From Prolixibacteraceae bacterium (GTDB lineage Bacteria > Bacteroidota > Bacteroidia > Bacteroidales > Prolixibacteraceae): a stretch of 21,416 nucleotides of DNA. The number at the start of each line of letters is the position of its first letter. Position 1 is the stretch's first letter. The stretch covers positions 1 through 21,416 of the forward strand of contig JAFGGF010000008.1 in NCBI GenBank assembly GCA_016930735.1. Reading direction: 5' to 3'. The notes under the pieces are model-generated. The model had not been told where the DNA came from. It saw only the letters and a list, made by a program, of their open reading frames with translations, and did no database searches. The translations under genes and the position numbers were made by a program. This document shows, piece by piece, positions 7,552 through 15,399 of the stretch.

Positions 7552-8788
7552 AATTATAACTATTGGTGATGAGATCCTTATCGGGCAGATTGTTGACACC
7601 AATTCTGCATGGATTGCCAAAGAACTTAACCATGCAGGAATTGAAATTTTTCAGATCACTTCGGTTCATGATGACAGGGAACACATCCTGAAAGCATTGG
7701 AAAATGCTGAAAAAAATGCTGACCTGGTTATAATTACCGGTGGTTTGGGACCTACAAAAGATGACATTACCAAAAAAGTATTATGCGAATACTTCGAAAC
7801 GAAACTGATTTTTCATCAGCCGACGCTGGATGCGATAATGCAAAAGTTCAGGTTGAGGAATGTCGATATGAACCAACTGAACAAAGATCAGGCTTTACTT
7901 CCTGAATCCTGTACCATTCTTTCTAATAAACAGGGAACAGCACCGGGAATGTGGTTTGAAAAAAACGATACCATTTTTATTTCGGTTCCAGGTGTGCCAT
8001 TTGAAATGGAATATCTTGTTTCAGAAGAGATTCTTCCCCGATTAAGGGAAACAGGCAGAGCCAGAGCTATTTATCATCGTACGGTTTTAACACAGGGAAT
8101 CCCGGAATCGATGCTGGCAGAAAAACTGGAAAACTGGGAAGATAATTTACCAAAAGAAATAAAACTTGCATATCTCCCGAATCCGATGGCTGTCAGGCTT
8201 CGTTTAAGTGCCTTAGGTGATAATAAAGAAAAATTGAAGGTCCTTGTTGAGCAGGAAATTGAAAAACTGATAAAAATTATTCCGGGTTATATTTATGGAT
8301 ACGACGATGATGAGATGGCAGGTGTCATTGGTAAATTATTGGCTGAAAGAGGAGAAACCCTGGCTGTTGCCGAAAGTTGCACCGGAGGGTATATTTCTCA
8401 TCTGATCACATCAATTCCCGGATGTTCAGAATATTACAAAGGTTCAGTTACTTCCTATTCAAACGATATCAAACAAAAACTTCTCAGCGTAAAAAAAGAT
8501 TCGCTTGCAGAATTTGGTGCAGTAAGTAAAGAAGTTGCTGAGCAAATGGCTTTGGGTGTAAAAGAAAAATTAGGATCTGATTATTCGGTGGCAACTACCG
8601 GTATTGCCGGCCCCGATGGGGGAACCGAAGAAAAACCTGTCGGCACTGTCTGGATCGCTGTTGCCGGTAAAGAAAAAGTGTATTCCTATAAATATATTTT
8701 TGTTGGAGATAAACGCGAACGAAATATAATACGCTCCTCACAAACTGCGTTACAATTACTGCGGCGGTTAATTTTACAGGAACTTTAA
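7541..8788 (+). CDS. cinA: CinA family protein: COG1058 domain plus nicotinamide-nucleotide amidase domain
   Basis: The protein has 415 residues, the usual two-domain CinA length. Residues 1 to about 170 form the MoaB/MogA-like domain: it starts with AEIITIGDEILIGQIVDTN and contains ITGGLGPTKDDIT and SVPGVPFEME. By family knowledge this domain can hydrolyse ADP-ribose. Residues from about 258 to the end form the PncC-type NMN amidase domain, with AESCTGG (probable catalytic Ser279), the YKGSVTSYSND segment and TGIAGPDGGT. The combination points to pyridine-nucleotide salvage or repair in the cytoplasm. I chose the ATG at 7541; a TTG nine bases upstream is less likely. The start lies inside the end of the M48 gene. 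A link to competence, as the name suggests, is not implied. Confidence 0.95.
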   Translation: MKAEIITIGDEILIGQIVDTNSAWIAKELNHAGIEIFQITSVHDDREHILKALENAEKNADLVIITGGLGPTKDDITKKVLCEYFETKLIFHQPTLDAIMQKFRLRNVDMNQLNKDQALLPESCTILSNKQGTAPGMWFEKNDTIFISVPGVPFEMEYLVSEEILPRLRETGRARAIYHRTVLTQGIPESMLAEKLENWEDNLPKEIKLAYLPNPMAVRLRLSALGDNKEKLKVLVEQEIEKLIKIIPGYIYGYDDDEMAGVIGKLLAERGETLAVAESCTGGYISHLITSIPGCSEYYKGSVTSYSNDIKQKLLSVKKDSLAEFGAVSKEVAEQMALGVKEKLGSDYSVATTGIAGPDGGTEEKPVGTVWIAVAGKEKVYSYKYIFVGDKRERNIIRSSQTALQLLRRLILQEL

Positions 8789-8821
8789 CTTTTGTTTCAA
8801 TTAGTTAGATAAGCTGTTTGT

Positions 8822-8829
8822 TATATTTG
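8822..8829 (+). promoter_or_regulatory. Candidate Bacteroidota -7 element upstream of the AsmA-like gene
   Basis: TATATTTG fits TAnnTTTG. A TTTG lies at 8791-8794, but the 27-base gap is longer than the usual spacing, so the -33 element is doubtful. Transcription from here would give a leader of about 115 bases containing the palindrome at 8877-8908. Confidence 0.35.
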
Positions 8830-8876
8830 TATAGGGTTTATCCGGTTCTTAATTTGGTTTTGGTAATCTTTGCGCC

Positions 8877-8908
8877 CTCTGCGGTTGAAAATGAATTTAA
8901 CCACAGAG
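8877..8908. repeat. Imperfect palindrome (ctctgcggtt / aaccacagag) in the AsmA leader
   Basis: ctctgcggtt (8877-8886) pairs with aaccacagag (8899-8908) with one mismatch across a 12-base loop. The right arm is followed by further cagag words (ctcagagaaa, gctcagag). Words of this type recur between genes in many bacterial genomes, so it is probably a dispersed intergenic repeat and not a gene-specific regulator. It is readable in frame with the next gene from a TTG at 8870, which could mislead start calls. Confidence 0.6.
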
Positions 8909-8950
8909 AACTCAGAGAAAGCTCAGAGTAATAAAAAATTCGAAGTCAAT

Positions 8951-11900
8951 ATGAAAAAGGCAATCATAATAATAGGTATCATTCTGGCAATCATTATTGG
9001 TAGCATGTTTGCTGTTCCGGTTATTTTTAAAAATGCTCTCCTTGAAAAAGTAAAATCTACAATTAATCAAAGTATCAATGCAAAGGTCGATTTTACAGAA
9101 TTTAAATTGTCTCTGTTCCGGAATTTTCCGAAAGCCACTTTGGAAATTCAGGATGTGGCTGTCACAGGTGTCGGATTTTTTGAAGGAGATACACTTCTTT
9201 ATGTCCCTTCATTCCGGTCTTCAGTTTCTTTAAAATCACTTTTCAGTAAAGATAATATGGCGTTGGAAGAACTTGTATTTGTAAGTCCTGTTTTGAACCT
9301 GAAAGCAGATACTTTAGATGCCAACTGGAATATTATGAAGGAAACGGAAGCTGTTCAGCAGAAATCACCGTCATCAGATAAAGCGGAAAAGCCCTTTGTA
9401 TTAAAACTTGATAAAATCAAAGTGCAGAATGCTTCAATCAATTATACAGATAATTCAATGCCAATGACTTTATCGTTAAATGAATCGGATTTGAATCTGG
9501 CAGGAAATCTGTTTGGTTCAGAAACTGAACTGAAAGGTGATGTAAGTGCCGGGAAATTTTACCTGAATTACGATTCTGTAACTTATATATCAAATACTTC
9601 ATTATTTGTTAATGCATTGATCGATATTGATTTTTCGGATTGGACCATTTTAATTAAGGAGAGCGAATGCCGGGTAAATAATCTTCCTTTCGATTTGTCG
9701 GGAGATATTAAAATGCCAAATGATTCCATATGGTTTAACCTTGAATTCCAGGCGAAAAAAAGCAAACTGGAAGATTTTCTTGCTTTAACTCCTCCCGATT
9801 ATGAAAAATACCTCGAATCGGTGGAAGCTGAAGGAACAGCTGATATGTCAGGCTATTTCAAAGGACTGTATTACGAAGAAGAATACCCTTCATTCAGCTT
9901 TGATTTTACCATTGAAAACGGAAGGATAAATTATACCGACCTTCCGGAGGAAATTAAGGATATCAGTACAAATGTCAGGGTTTGGAAGCCACAGGGAAGC
10001 CTGGACCTTCTTACTCTTTCGGTAAAAAATACACATGCCGATGTTGCCGGGAATCCAATCGACCTATCATTTGAGGTAGGTAACATTTATTCAGATATGA
10101 GCTTTAATACAGCCTTAAATGCTAAGCTCGATTTTGATAAATTAAAAAATGCCCTGCCGATTGAAGATATGGCTCTTACAGGGACAGTTGATGCAAACAT
10201 ATCAGCAAAAGGGAATTACAGCGACATCGATAAAAAACAATACGATAAAATATCTGCCGGTGGGAGGATTATTTTTTCTGATCTGGTTTATTCGGGAGAT
10301 AAGGCTCCGGTGCAGGTGAAGATACCTTCCGGGCAAATGGAGTTTACTCCCTCTGAAATTTCACTTTCAGGAATTCAGGTTTTAGCAGGGAACAACGATA
10401 TTTCGGTTTCAGGAAAATTATCGAATTACCTGAGGTATTTTTTGTATGACGGTATTCTTGGTGGTGAAATAAAAATAAGTTCCGATAATGCCGATTTAAA
10501 TGAATTGATGGCATTTCAGAATAAACAGGAACCCGGTAATGAAACTCTTGTGACTGATAAAACAACCGAGAATGAAACGGAAGCTTCTTCAGAACCAATT
10601 TTAATTCCTGATAATTACGATCTGAAAGTTCTGATGGATGTAAAAAAATCGAAATATGAACAACTATCGTTATCAAATATTCATGTCGACGCCGGAATAA
10701 AAAATGGTGTCGCATCATTAAACCGATTAACCTTTGCTGTTCCCGGAAGTGAAATTCAGGTAAATGGGAAATACGGCAATTCTGCCGGGAAAGTCCCTTT
10801 GTTTAATTTAACCGGGAATATAAAATCTCTGGATATCGCCTCTATCTATAATTCTGTACCTACACTTGGTGAGGTGGCTCCACAAGCGGCCAAGGCAAAG
10901 GGGAAAGTTGATATCGATTTTAAGGTAGAAGGTGAAGCAGGTAACGAAATAAAACTGAATGACCTGTCAGGATCAGCAGTATTATCGGGATTTAGTTATA
11001 CCGACCCTGAACTGTCGCAACCTGTTCAGATTCCAAACGGCAGGCTGAATTTTAATTCTACAGAGGTAATCCTGTCAGGATTGCAGGTAATTATCGGCTC
11101 AAGCGATTTGAAACTTGACGGGAAATTTCTGAATTTTATGGAGTATTATAATTCGAATGAAACCCTTACTGGTAAATTGCAGTTGCGTTCACAATATCTG
11201 AATCTGAATGAAATAATGAATCTTCAGGTAAAAACGGAAGAAAGCAAGGCTGTTGCGTCTAATGAAGGAGAAGAAAGTAGTTTGACTGCTTTTGATATCC
11301 CATCAAACCTCGATATTGAATTTACCTCACAGATTACCGATGCAGCTTTTGGGCGATTTCCTTTAAAAAATGTGAATGGTTTGATTACAGCAAAAAACGG
11401 AAAACTTTCGCTCGATGGATTGAATATAAACCTTTTCGGAGGAGAGCTTACCTTAAATGGCTCCTATTCAAATAACCCTGAAAAAAATCCGGATTTTGAT
11501 TTTGGTTTTGCTGTGAATGAAATTGACCTGCCTGTTGCTTCCCGGACAATCCTCTCATTACAGAAATTGTTGCCGGCAAACTCAAAAAGCCAGGGGAAGG
11601 TCAGTACAAAATTCTCTACTAAAGGTAAACTTGGCTCCGATTTGAGTATTATTCCATCCTCTGTTAACGGTTCCGGTACTTTTAATACCAAAAATTTTCA
11701 GATTGTTGATTCACCGACATTTGAACAACTGAAAAATATATTGAAACAGGAAAAGCTCCGTAATATTACAGTTGATAATTTTACAGCCCAGTTTAGTGTT
11801 ACGGATGGCAATATTTTATTAAAACCGTTTCAGACTGAAATAGCCGGTCAGCAGGCAAATATAAGCGGCAAGCTCAATGTGGATGATATAATTGACATGA

Positions 11901-12145
11901 AAATGGATTTTGTAATTGAGCGTTCGGCTTTTGGCCCTGATATTCAGGATTTACTGAAAGCGCTGCCAGGACAGGATAAAATTACAGCGGTTCCGGTTAC
12001 TGTATTAATAAGCGGACCGGTTAACAAACCTGATGTTAAAATGGATTACTCAGAAACGCAAAAGTATATTGCTGATATCGTAAAAGAATCGGCTTCCGAC
12101 GGTTTGAAAAAAATCGGGGATGCATTGAAAAAGCTGATCAAATAA
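8951..12145 (+). CDS. AsmA-like large envelope protein
   Basis: The chosen ATG at 8951 gives 1064 residues starting MKK and one hydrophobic segment (about residues 4-25), typical of an N-terminal anchor. The usual AsmA-family opening follows (NALLEKVKSTINQSINAKVDF, then LFRNFPKATLEIQDV). The rest is a long beta-rich chain with a family-typical C-terminus (VNGSGTFNTKNFQI, then ISGPVNKPDVKMDY). Two related units lie at about residues 446-527 and 682-762. Both have IPxGxxxFxxxEixLSGxQVxxGxxD followed by LNE(L/I)M, so there is an internal duplication. Low-complexity Glu/Thr/Ser linkers follow each unit. AsmA-like proteins span or line the periplasm and are linked to outer-membrane lipid homeostasis; a role in phospholipid transfer is known for some family members and is only inferred here. 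A TTG start at 8870 was rejected because it would translate an intergenic repeat. Confidence 0.9.
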   Translation: MKKAIIIIGIILAIIIGSMFAVPVIFKNALLEKVKSTINQSINAKVDFTEFKLSLFRNFPKATLEIQDVAVTGVGFFEGDTLLYVPSFRSSVSLKSLFSKDNMALEELVFVSPVLNLKADTLDANWNIMKETEAVQQKSPSSDKAEKPFVLKLDKIKVQNASINYTDNSMPMTLSLNESDLNLAGNLFGSETELKGDVSAGKFYLNYDSVTYISNTSLFVNALIDIDFSDWTILIKESECRVNNLPFDLSGDIKMPNDSIWFNLEFQAKKSKLEDFLALTPPDYEKYLESVEAEGTADMSGYFKGLYYEEEYPSFSFDFTIENGRINYTDLPEEIKDISTNVRVWKPQGSLDLLTLSVKNTHADVAGNPIDLSFEVGNIYSDMSFNTALNAKLDFDKLKNALPIEDMALTGTVDANISAKGNYSDIDKKQYDKISAGGRIIFSDLVYSGDKAPVQVKIPSGQMEFTPSEISLSGIQVLAGNNDISVSGKLSNYLRYFLYDGILGGEIKISSDNADLNELMAFQNKQEPGNETLVTDKTTENETEASSEPILIPDNYDLKVLMDVKKSKYEQLSLSNIHVDAGIKNGVASLNRLTFAVPGSEIQVNGKYGNSAGKVPLFNLTGNIKSLDIASIYNSVPTLGEVAPQAAKAKGKVDIDFKVEGEAGNEIKLNDLSGSAVLSGFSYTDPELSQPVQIPNGRLNFNSTEVILSGLQVIIGSSDLKLDGKFLNFMEYYNSNETLTGKLQLRSQYLNLNEIMNLQVKTEESKAVASNEGEESSLTAFDIPSNLDIEFTSQITDAAFGRFPLKNVNGLITAKNGKLSLDGLNINLFGGELTLNGSYSNNPEKNPDFDFGFAVNEIDLPVASRTILSLQKLLPANSKSQGKVSTKFSTKGKLGSDLSIIPSSVNGSGTFNTKNFQIVDSPTFEQLKNILKQEKLRNITVDNFTAQFSVTDGNILLKPFQTEIAGQQANISGKLNVDDIIDMKMDFVIERSAFGPDIQDLLKALPGQDKITAVPVTVLISGPVNKPDVKMDYSETQKYIADIVKESASDGLKKIGDALKKLIK

Positions 12146-12185
12146 CAGTTGCAAGCTATTAACTTAAAGCTTATGGTAATTTATC

Positions 12186-12830
12186 GTGAAAATAAAATAT
12201 CTTCTCATTGAATTAATACTGCTTTTTGTAATCTCTGAAGTAGAAGCGCAGGAGCCGGGCTTTATCGGAGGATTATTATTCAATTTTAACGGAATTCAGG
12301 TTGAAGGTGAAAAAGAGCAGTTCTGGGGCTCTTCGAACGGCCAGATTTGGGGAGCCGGAGGTATTTCTGCAGGTGCTTTTGTAAAGCATAACTTCAAAAA
12401 AAAATTATATGGTGTATTTGAGTTGAGGTACATTCAGAAAGGCAGTATTTATGAATTTTCCAATCAATATGGAAATAAAGCTCTGGAACTGCTGAAACTT
12501 CATTATATGGAAATACCCTTGTTAATTGGTTACAATTTATCCTCAATACAAAAACCTGTTTATCTGGAAACTGGCCTGGCCTTTTCAAATAGGTTCAATT
12601 CAAAAATGGCTTTTAATAAATTGATTGAAAGGACAAATACACCCAATGCCGATTATTTTAAAAACAATGATTTTTCATTTATAATAAACTGTAAATTTCC
12701 GATAAACCGGAAAAAGAATTTATTGCTTGGAGTGAGAACCGAATATTCAATTTTTTCCATTCATGAATATTATAATCTTCATAATTGGGATTATGGAGTC
12801 GAATTTAATTACCTGATCTTCACAAGGTAA
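12186..12830 (+). CDS. PorT-like outer-membrane beta-barrel protein
   Basis: The protein has 214 residues. It begins with a GTG codon followed by KIK and a hydrophobic signal peptide, with likely cleavage after VEA (residues 19-21). The mature part has alternating aromatic/hydrophobic strands (AGAFVKHNF, YGVFELRYIQKGS, LHYMEIPLLIGYNL, LETGLAFSNRF, LLLGVRTEYSIF, WDYGVEFNYLIF), and the LHYMEIPLL(I)GY word is typical of the PorT/OMP_b-brl family. A small eight-stranded barrel in the outer membrane is likely; its ligand or role is unknown. No in-frame ATG lies close upstream, so GTG is the best start. It follows the AsmA-like gene by 40 bases and may be co-transcribed with it. The stop lies 9 bases from the stop of the convergent CPBP gene. 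Confidence 0.75.
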   Translation: MKIKYLLIELILLFVISEVEAQEPGFIGGLLFNFNGIQVEGEKEQFWGSSNGQIWGAGGISAGAFVKHNFKKKLYGVFELRYIQKGSIYEFSNQYGNKALELLKLHYMEIPLLIGYNLSSIQKPVYLETGLAFSNRFNSKMAFNKLIERTNTPNADYFKNNDFSFIINCKFPINRKKNLLLGVRTEYSIFSIHEYYNLHNWDYGVEFNYLIFTR

Positions 12831-12839
12831 AATCAAAAA

Positions 12840-13730
12840 TTAGCTTGCAGAATTAATTTGATATTTCTTATAATATCTTTCCAGGATAATTATTAACCCG
12901 ATCATTAATCCGGTCATAATAAACGAAGCTTCGAAACCAAATTCCCCGCCGGTAAGCAAATCGCTTCCTGTGGTTTTTATCTGAAAGATTGTTTCACCAG
13001 TGCTTCCTCCGCTTACTTCTGAACCAAAAACCGGCCCTTGCAGGAAATTCCAGATTATATGCAGAGCCATCGGAAACCAAATCCGCCTCGTATGAATATA
13101 AACAACACCAAGGAGGATTCCGGCTAAAACAATGTTTATAAATGGAATCAATGAGAAATTTGCATTCATGATGTGCATCAGCGAAAAAAGTATGGCGGTG
13201 ATTATGAGTGCAATATATTTATTGGTCAAATTCATAAATGTCCCGAGGAAATATCCTCTGATAAGTAATTCTTCATAAATGCCTACCATTATGAATATCA
13301 GCAAATAATTAATAAAAGAAAATGTATCAAACTGAATATTTTCAATTTCAATCTGATTTAATAATAATAAAACCACGAAAACTGCTGATAAAAGAAAGAT
13401 ACCGGTTGTTAATCCAATAATGATTTCTTTTAAAAGATATTTTTTATTAAAACCAATGGAAATAAAATTGCTTTTTTGAATTTTTACCCAGTAAACCCAC
13501 ACAACCAGTATGGTTGCCAGCAACATGGTAACAGAGCCGACCAGTTCATAAAATTTATTTTCTTTTAATGTTACCTGATAATGAAAAAAATCTGAGCCTG
13601 ATAAAAGAGACCAGGTTCCGAAAATCAGAATCTGTAAAATGATAACTGCTATAATAAATGAAGGTAATGCAGATAGGGCTATCAGCCAGGGTTTTATTTT
13701 TTGCCGGGCAGATGGTTTTAAGTCTTCCAT
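12840..13730 (-). CDS. CPBP family intramembrane metalloprotease
   Basis: The protein has 296 residues and about eight hydrophobic segments. The family's motif 1 is EELLIRGY with Glu153, Glu154 and Arg158; motif 2 is FSLMHIMN with His186; motif 3 is the HIIWNF word with His224. These are the expected metal and catalytic residues of the CPBP (Abi, Rce1-like) family. Members cleave membrane peptides or act in bacteriocin self-protection; the substrate here is unknown. The ATG at 13730 is preceded by an AGGAAA-like Shine-Dalgarno sequence on the minus strand. It is the third gene in a probable operon, 67 bases after the HsmA-like gene. The C-terminal tail, with a Gly/Thr-rich stretch (about 238-265) and one more membrane segment, is longer than the core domain. 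Confidence 0.9.
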   Translation of the reverse strand: MEDLKPSARQKIKPWLIALSALPSFIIAVIILQILIFGTWSLLSGSDFFHYQVTLKENKFYELVGSVTMLLATILVVWVYWVKIQKSNFISIGFNKKYLLKEIIIGLTTGIFLLSAVFVVLLLLNQIEIENIQFDTFSFINYLLIFIMVGIYEELLIRGYFLGTFMNLTNKYIALIITAILFSLMHIMNANFSLIPFINIVLAGILLGVVYIHTRRIWFPMALHIIWNFLQGPVFGSEVSGGSTGETIFQIKTTGSDLLTGGEFGFEASFIMTGLMIGLIIILERYYKKYQINSAS

Positions 13731-13797
13731 TTTTTCCTGTAAATTACATTTAATACTGATTTAAGGGTTGAAAATCGGATTAAAATATATTTAAAGT

Positions 13798-14178
13798 TCA
13801 TCTTAATGCCACAAGTAATCCACCGGTAAGGAATGCAATAATCCACCAGATGTAGGCATACCTTGAATAAATATGCAATCCGTTCGGGACATTGGAATTA
13901 ATTCCTTTTTTGGATTTTTGCCGCCAGATCAGGATAGCATCAATTGCCATTCCCAGCAAAGAAGAATAACCGATAATCCCGTGTGTAGTCAATGCTCCTT
14001 TTGACGATCCAAGTATCATAAATATTGTTGCTGTAATATCAAGGCATACCCCAAGTGACAGGAAAATGAGGACTATTTTATTTATAACCTTTTTTCGTTG
14101 TTCTGTAATAATAGCTATTGAATAGGAAATCAGGGCTAAAACTACAATCGAGGTACCAAGTTGAAGAAAAGTATTCAT
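13798..14178 (-). CDS. Small four-helix membrane protein, HsmA/TIGR03987-like
   Basis: The protein has 126 residues and four hydrophobic segments (about 6-24, 33-56, 65-86, 105-124). Conserved-looking polar positions include Asp47 in CLDITAT, His66 in THGIIGY, Asp80 in IDAILIW, and His102 in LHIYSRYAYIWWIIAFLTGG. The pattern of a D-x-T/A-x-T word in helix 2, an HGxxG word opening helix 3, and a H-x-Y/F-S word before a W-x-I-x-F-x-T-G helix recalls the small HsmA family (TIGR03987). This is from memory, not a search. His residues at helix ends could bind heme or metal, which is inference. It lies 45 bases after the UbiA-like gene and 67 bases before the CPBP gene, on the same strand. Confidence 0.6.
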   Translation of the reverse strand: MNTFLQLGTSIVVLALISYSIAIITEQRKKVINKIVLIFLSLGVCLDITATIFMILGSSKGALTTHGIIGYSSLLGMAIDAILIWRQKSKKGINSNVPNGLHIYSRYAYIWWIIAFLTGGLLVALR

Positions 14179-14223
14179 ATTAATATTTTAGAAAAAGTTT
14201 TCAATATAATGATATATTTTTAA

Positions 14224-15243
14224 CTAAAGAATCTGAAGAATATTCAACCTGAAAAAAATAACCTCAATTATGAGGGCAAGCAAAAATAACATCCCGAATC
14301 GCCGGTTGTATTCAAAGGCATTTCTGACCAGGTACAGGGGCCAAACACCGGGTGCAAGGTCTTTGGGAGCTTCTTTTGGTCGGGGTTTTGTAAATACTTC
14401 AATTGCTTTTATTAGTTTTGGGACAGCCAGTAATACAAGCAACATCGGAAATCCTAAGGTTCCGTTTAAAACCAGCCAGATTACAAAAACATATTGAAGC
14501 AGCCAGAATGAAATAGTTATATAACGCGAAGGTTTTTCTCCCAGAATTACAGGAAGTGTCCGCACTCCTTTGGCTTTATCCTCTAAAAGTTTATCGGTAT
14601 GTTTACCTAACAGAACGGTTGTCGGGCCTAGTGCATAAACCAAACTTAAAACTACTACCCAGCTATCCCAATGGCCCCCGGAAACCACAAAGTAAGTTCC
14701 GCCTACCATTAATGGTCCCCATACCAGAATAACCGACGGTTCTCCCAGCCCGATATATTTTAACGGCCAGGTATAAAACAGGAGGAAAAACATACCAAGC
14801 CCGAAAAATATTAAGGTTTCCAACCCTGTCTGATAGGTCAAAAACACTCCGATTAAAGTAGCTATAAGACCGGTAATCAGAATATATCTTAAAAATTTTG
14901 ATTTTGACATAAAACCGTGTTCAAGCGGCTGGGGCCCGTATTGCGAACGGTAATAATTGTTTTTATCAATCCCCTTATTATAATCAACAAGGTCGTTTAA
15001 CAGGTTATTTGTGGCATGGGCCATTACAATACCCAGAATTGCCAGCACAAATACTCCCCATGAGAAATTACCTGTACGATATGCCAGTAATCCCCCAATT
15101 GCACCTGCAATGGCTGTCATTACAAACACTGCAGCCCTGGTTGAAATCAACCACTTTGAAATCACGTCCAGCTGGTCCCATTCAGTTTTTGAAATCCGCG
15201 GTATTACACGGAGTGCTTTTATCCACATCGATGTATTTACCAT
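14224..15243 (-). CDS. UbiA family prenyltransferase (MenA-like)
   Basis: The protein has 339 residues and about eight to nine membrane segments. Both Asp-rich prenyl-diphosphate/Mg2+ motifs are visible: NDLVDYNKGID (residues 83-93, Asp84 and Asp87) and DKLLEDKAKGVRTLPV (217-232, Asp217 and Asp222). KGVRTLPVxLG resembles the second motif of the MenA and chlorophyll/bacteriochlorophyll synthase branch. The enzyme transfers an isoprenoid chain to an aromatic or other acceptor in the inner membrane. Menaquinone synthesis is the first guess, but no other men genes are present, and the region between the motifs (YYRSQYGPQPLEHGFMS) is not the classical MenA one as I recall it. The ATG at 15243 leads a 30-residue cytoplasmic segment. 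It is the first gene of a probable three-gene operon. Confidence 0.85.
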   Translation of the reverse strand: MVNTSMWIKALRVIPRISKTEWDQLDVISKWLISTRAAVFVMTAIAGAIGGLLAYRTGNFSWGVFVLAILGIVMAHATNNLLNDLVDYNKGIDKNNYYRSQYGPQPLEHGFMSKSKFLRYILITGLIATLIGVFLTYQTGLETLIFFGLGMFFLLFYTWPLKYIGLGEPSVILVWGPLMVGGTYFVVSGGHWDSWVVVLSLVYALGPTTVLLGKHTDKLLEDKAKGVRTLPVILGEKPSRYITISFWLLQYVFVIWLVLNGTLGFPMLLVLLAVPKLIKAIEVFTKPRPKEAPKDLAPGVWPLYLVRNAFEYNRRFGMLFLLALIIEVIFFRLNILQIL

Positions 15244-15399
15244 AACTCTAATTTAATAGTAAAAACATCTGTAATCCATGATTGTTGATTATAAAATACT
15301 TATTGATCTTTATTTAGATAAAAAATGTAATATTTGCTTGGTTAACTTTCATATTTTGAGAGTTTTATTTTTTTCGATGGAAATGTTAATCTAAATAAA
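15244..15399. other. Intergenic region between the tonB-like and UbiA genes
   Basis: This AT-rich stretch should hold the 3' end of the tonB-like transcript and the promoter of the UbiA operon, both on the minus strand. I see no TAnnTTTG match on that strand. It has an 11-bp inverted repeat, tttatttagat (15309-15319) and atctaaataaa (15389-15399), with 69 bases between the arms; the right arm abuts the tonB-like stop codon. The wide spacing makes a classical terminator unlikely. Confidence 0.5.

Noticed and set aside
8870..8950. TTG start giving the AsmA-like protein 27 more residues
   Set aside because: The extra stretch is translated from an intergenic palindromic repeat and precedes a normal MKK-plus-hydrophobic N-terminus.
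6304..15243. A protein-prenylation pathway suggested by Ste24-like, Rce1-like and prenyltransferase genes together
   Set aside because: The M48 and CPBP families are broad in bacteria, UbiA enzymes modify small molecules and not proteins, and the genes lie in different, opposite-strand units.
15009..15256. Small plus-strand frames opposite the UbiA gene start
   Set aside because: They are antisense to conserved UbiA sequence and have no recognisable features.
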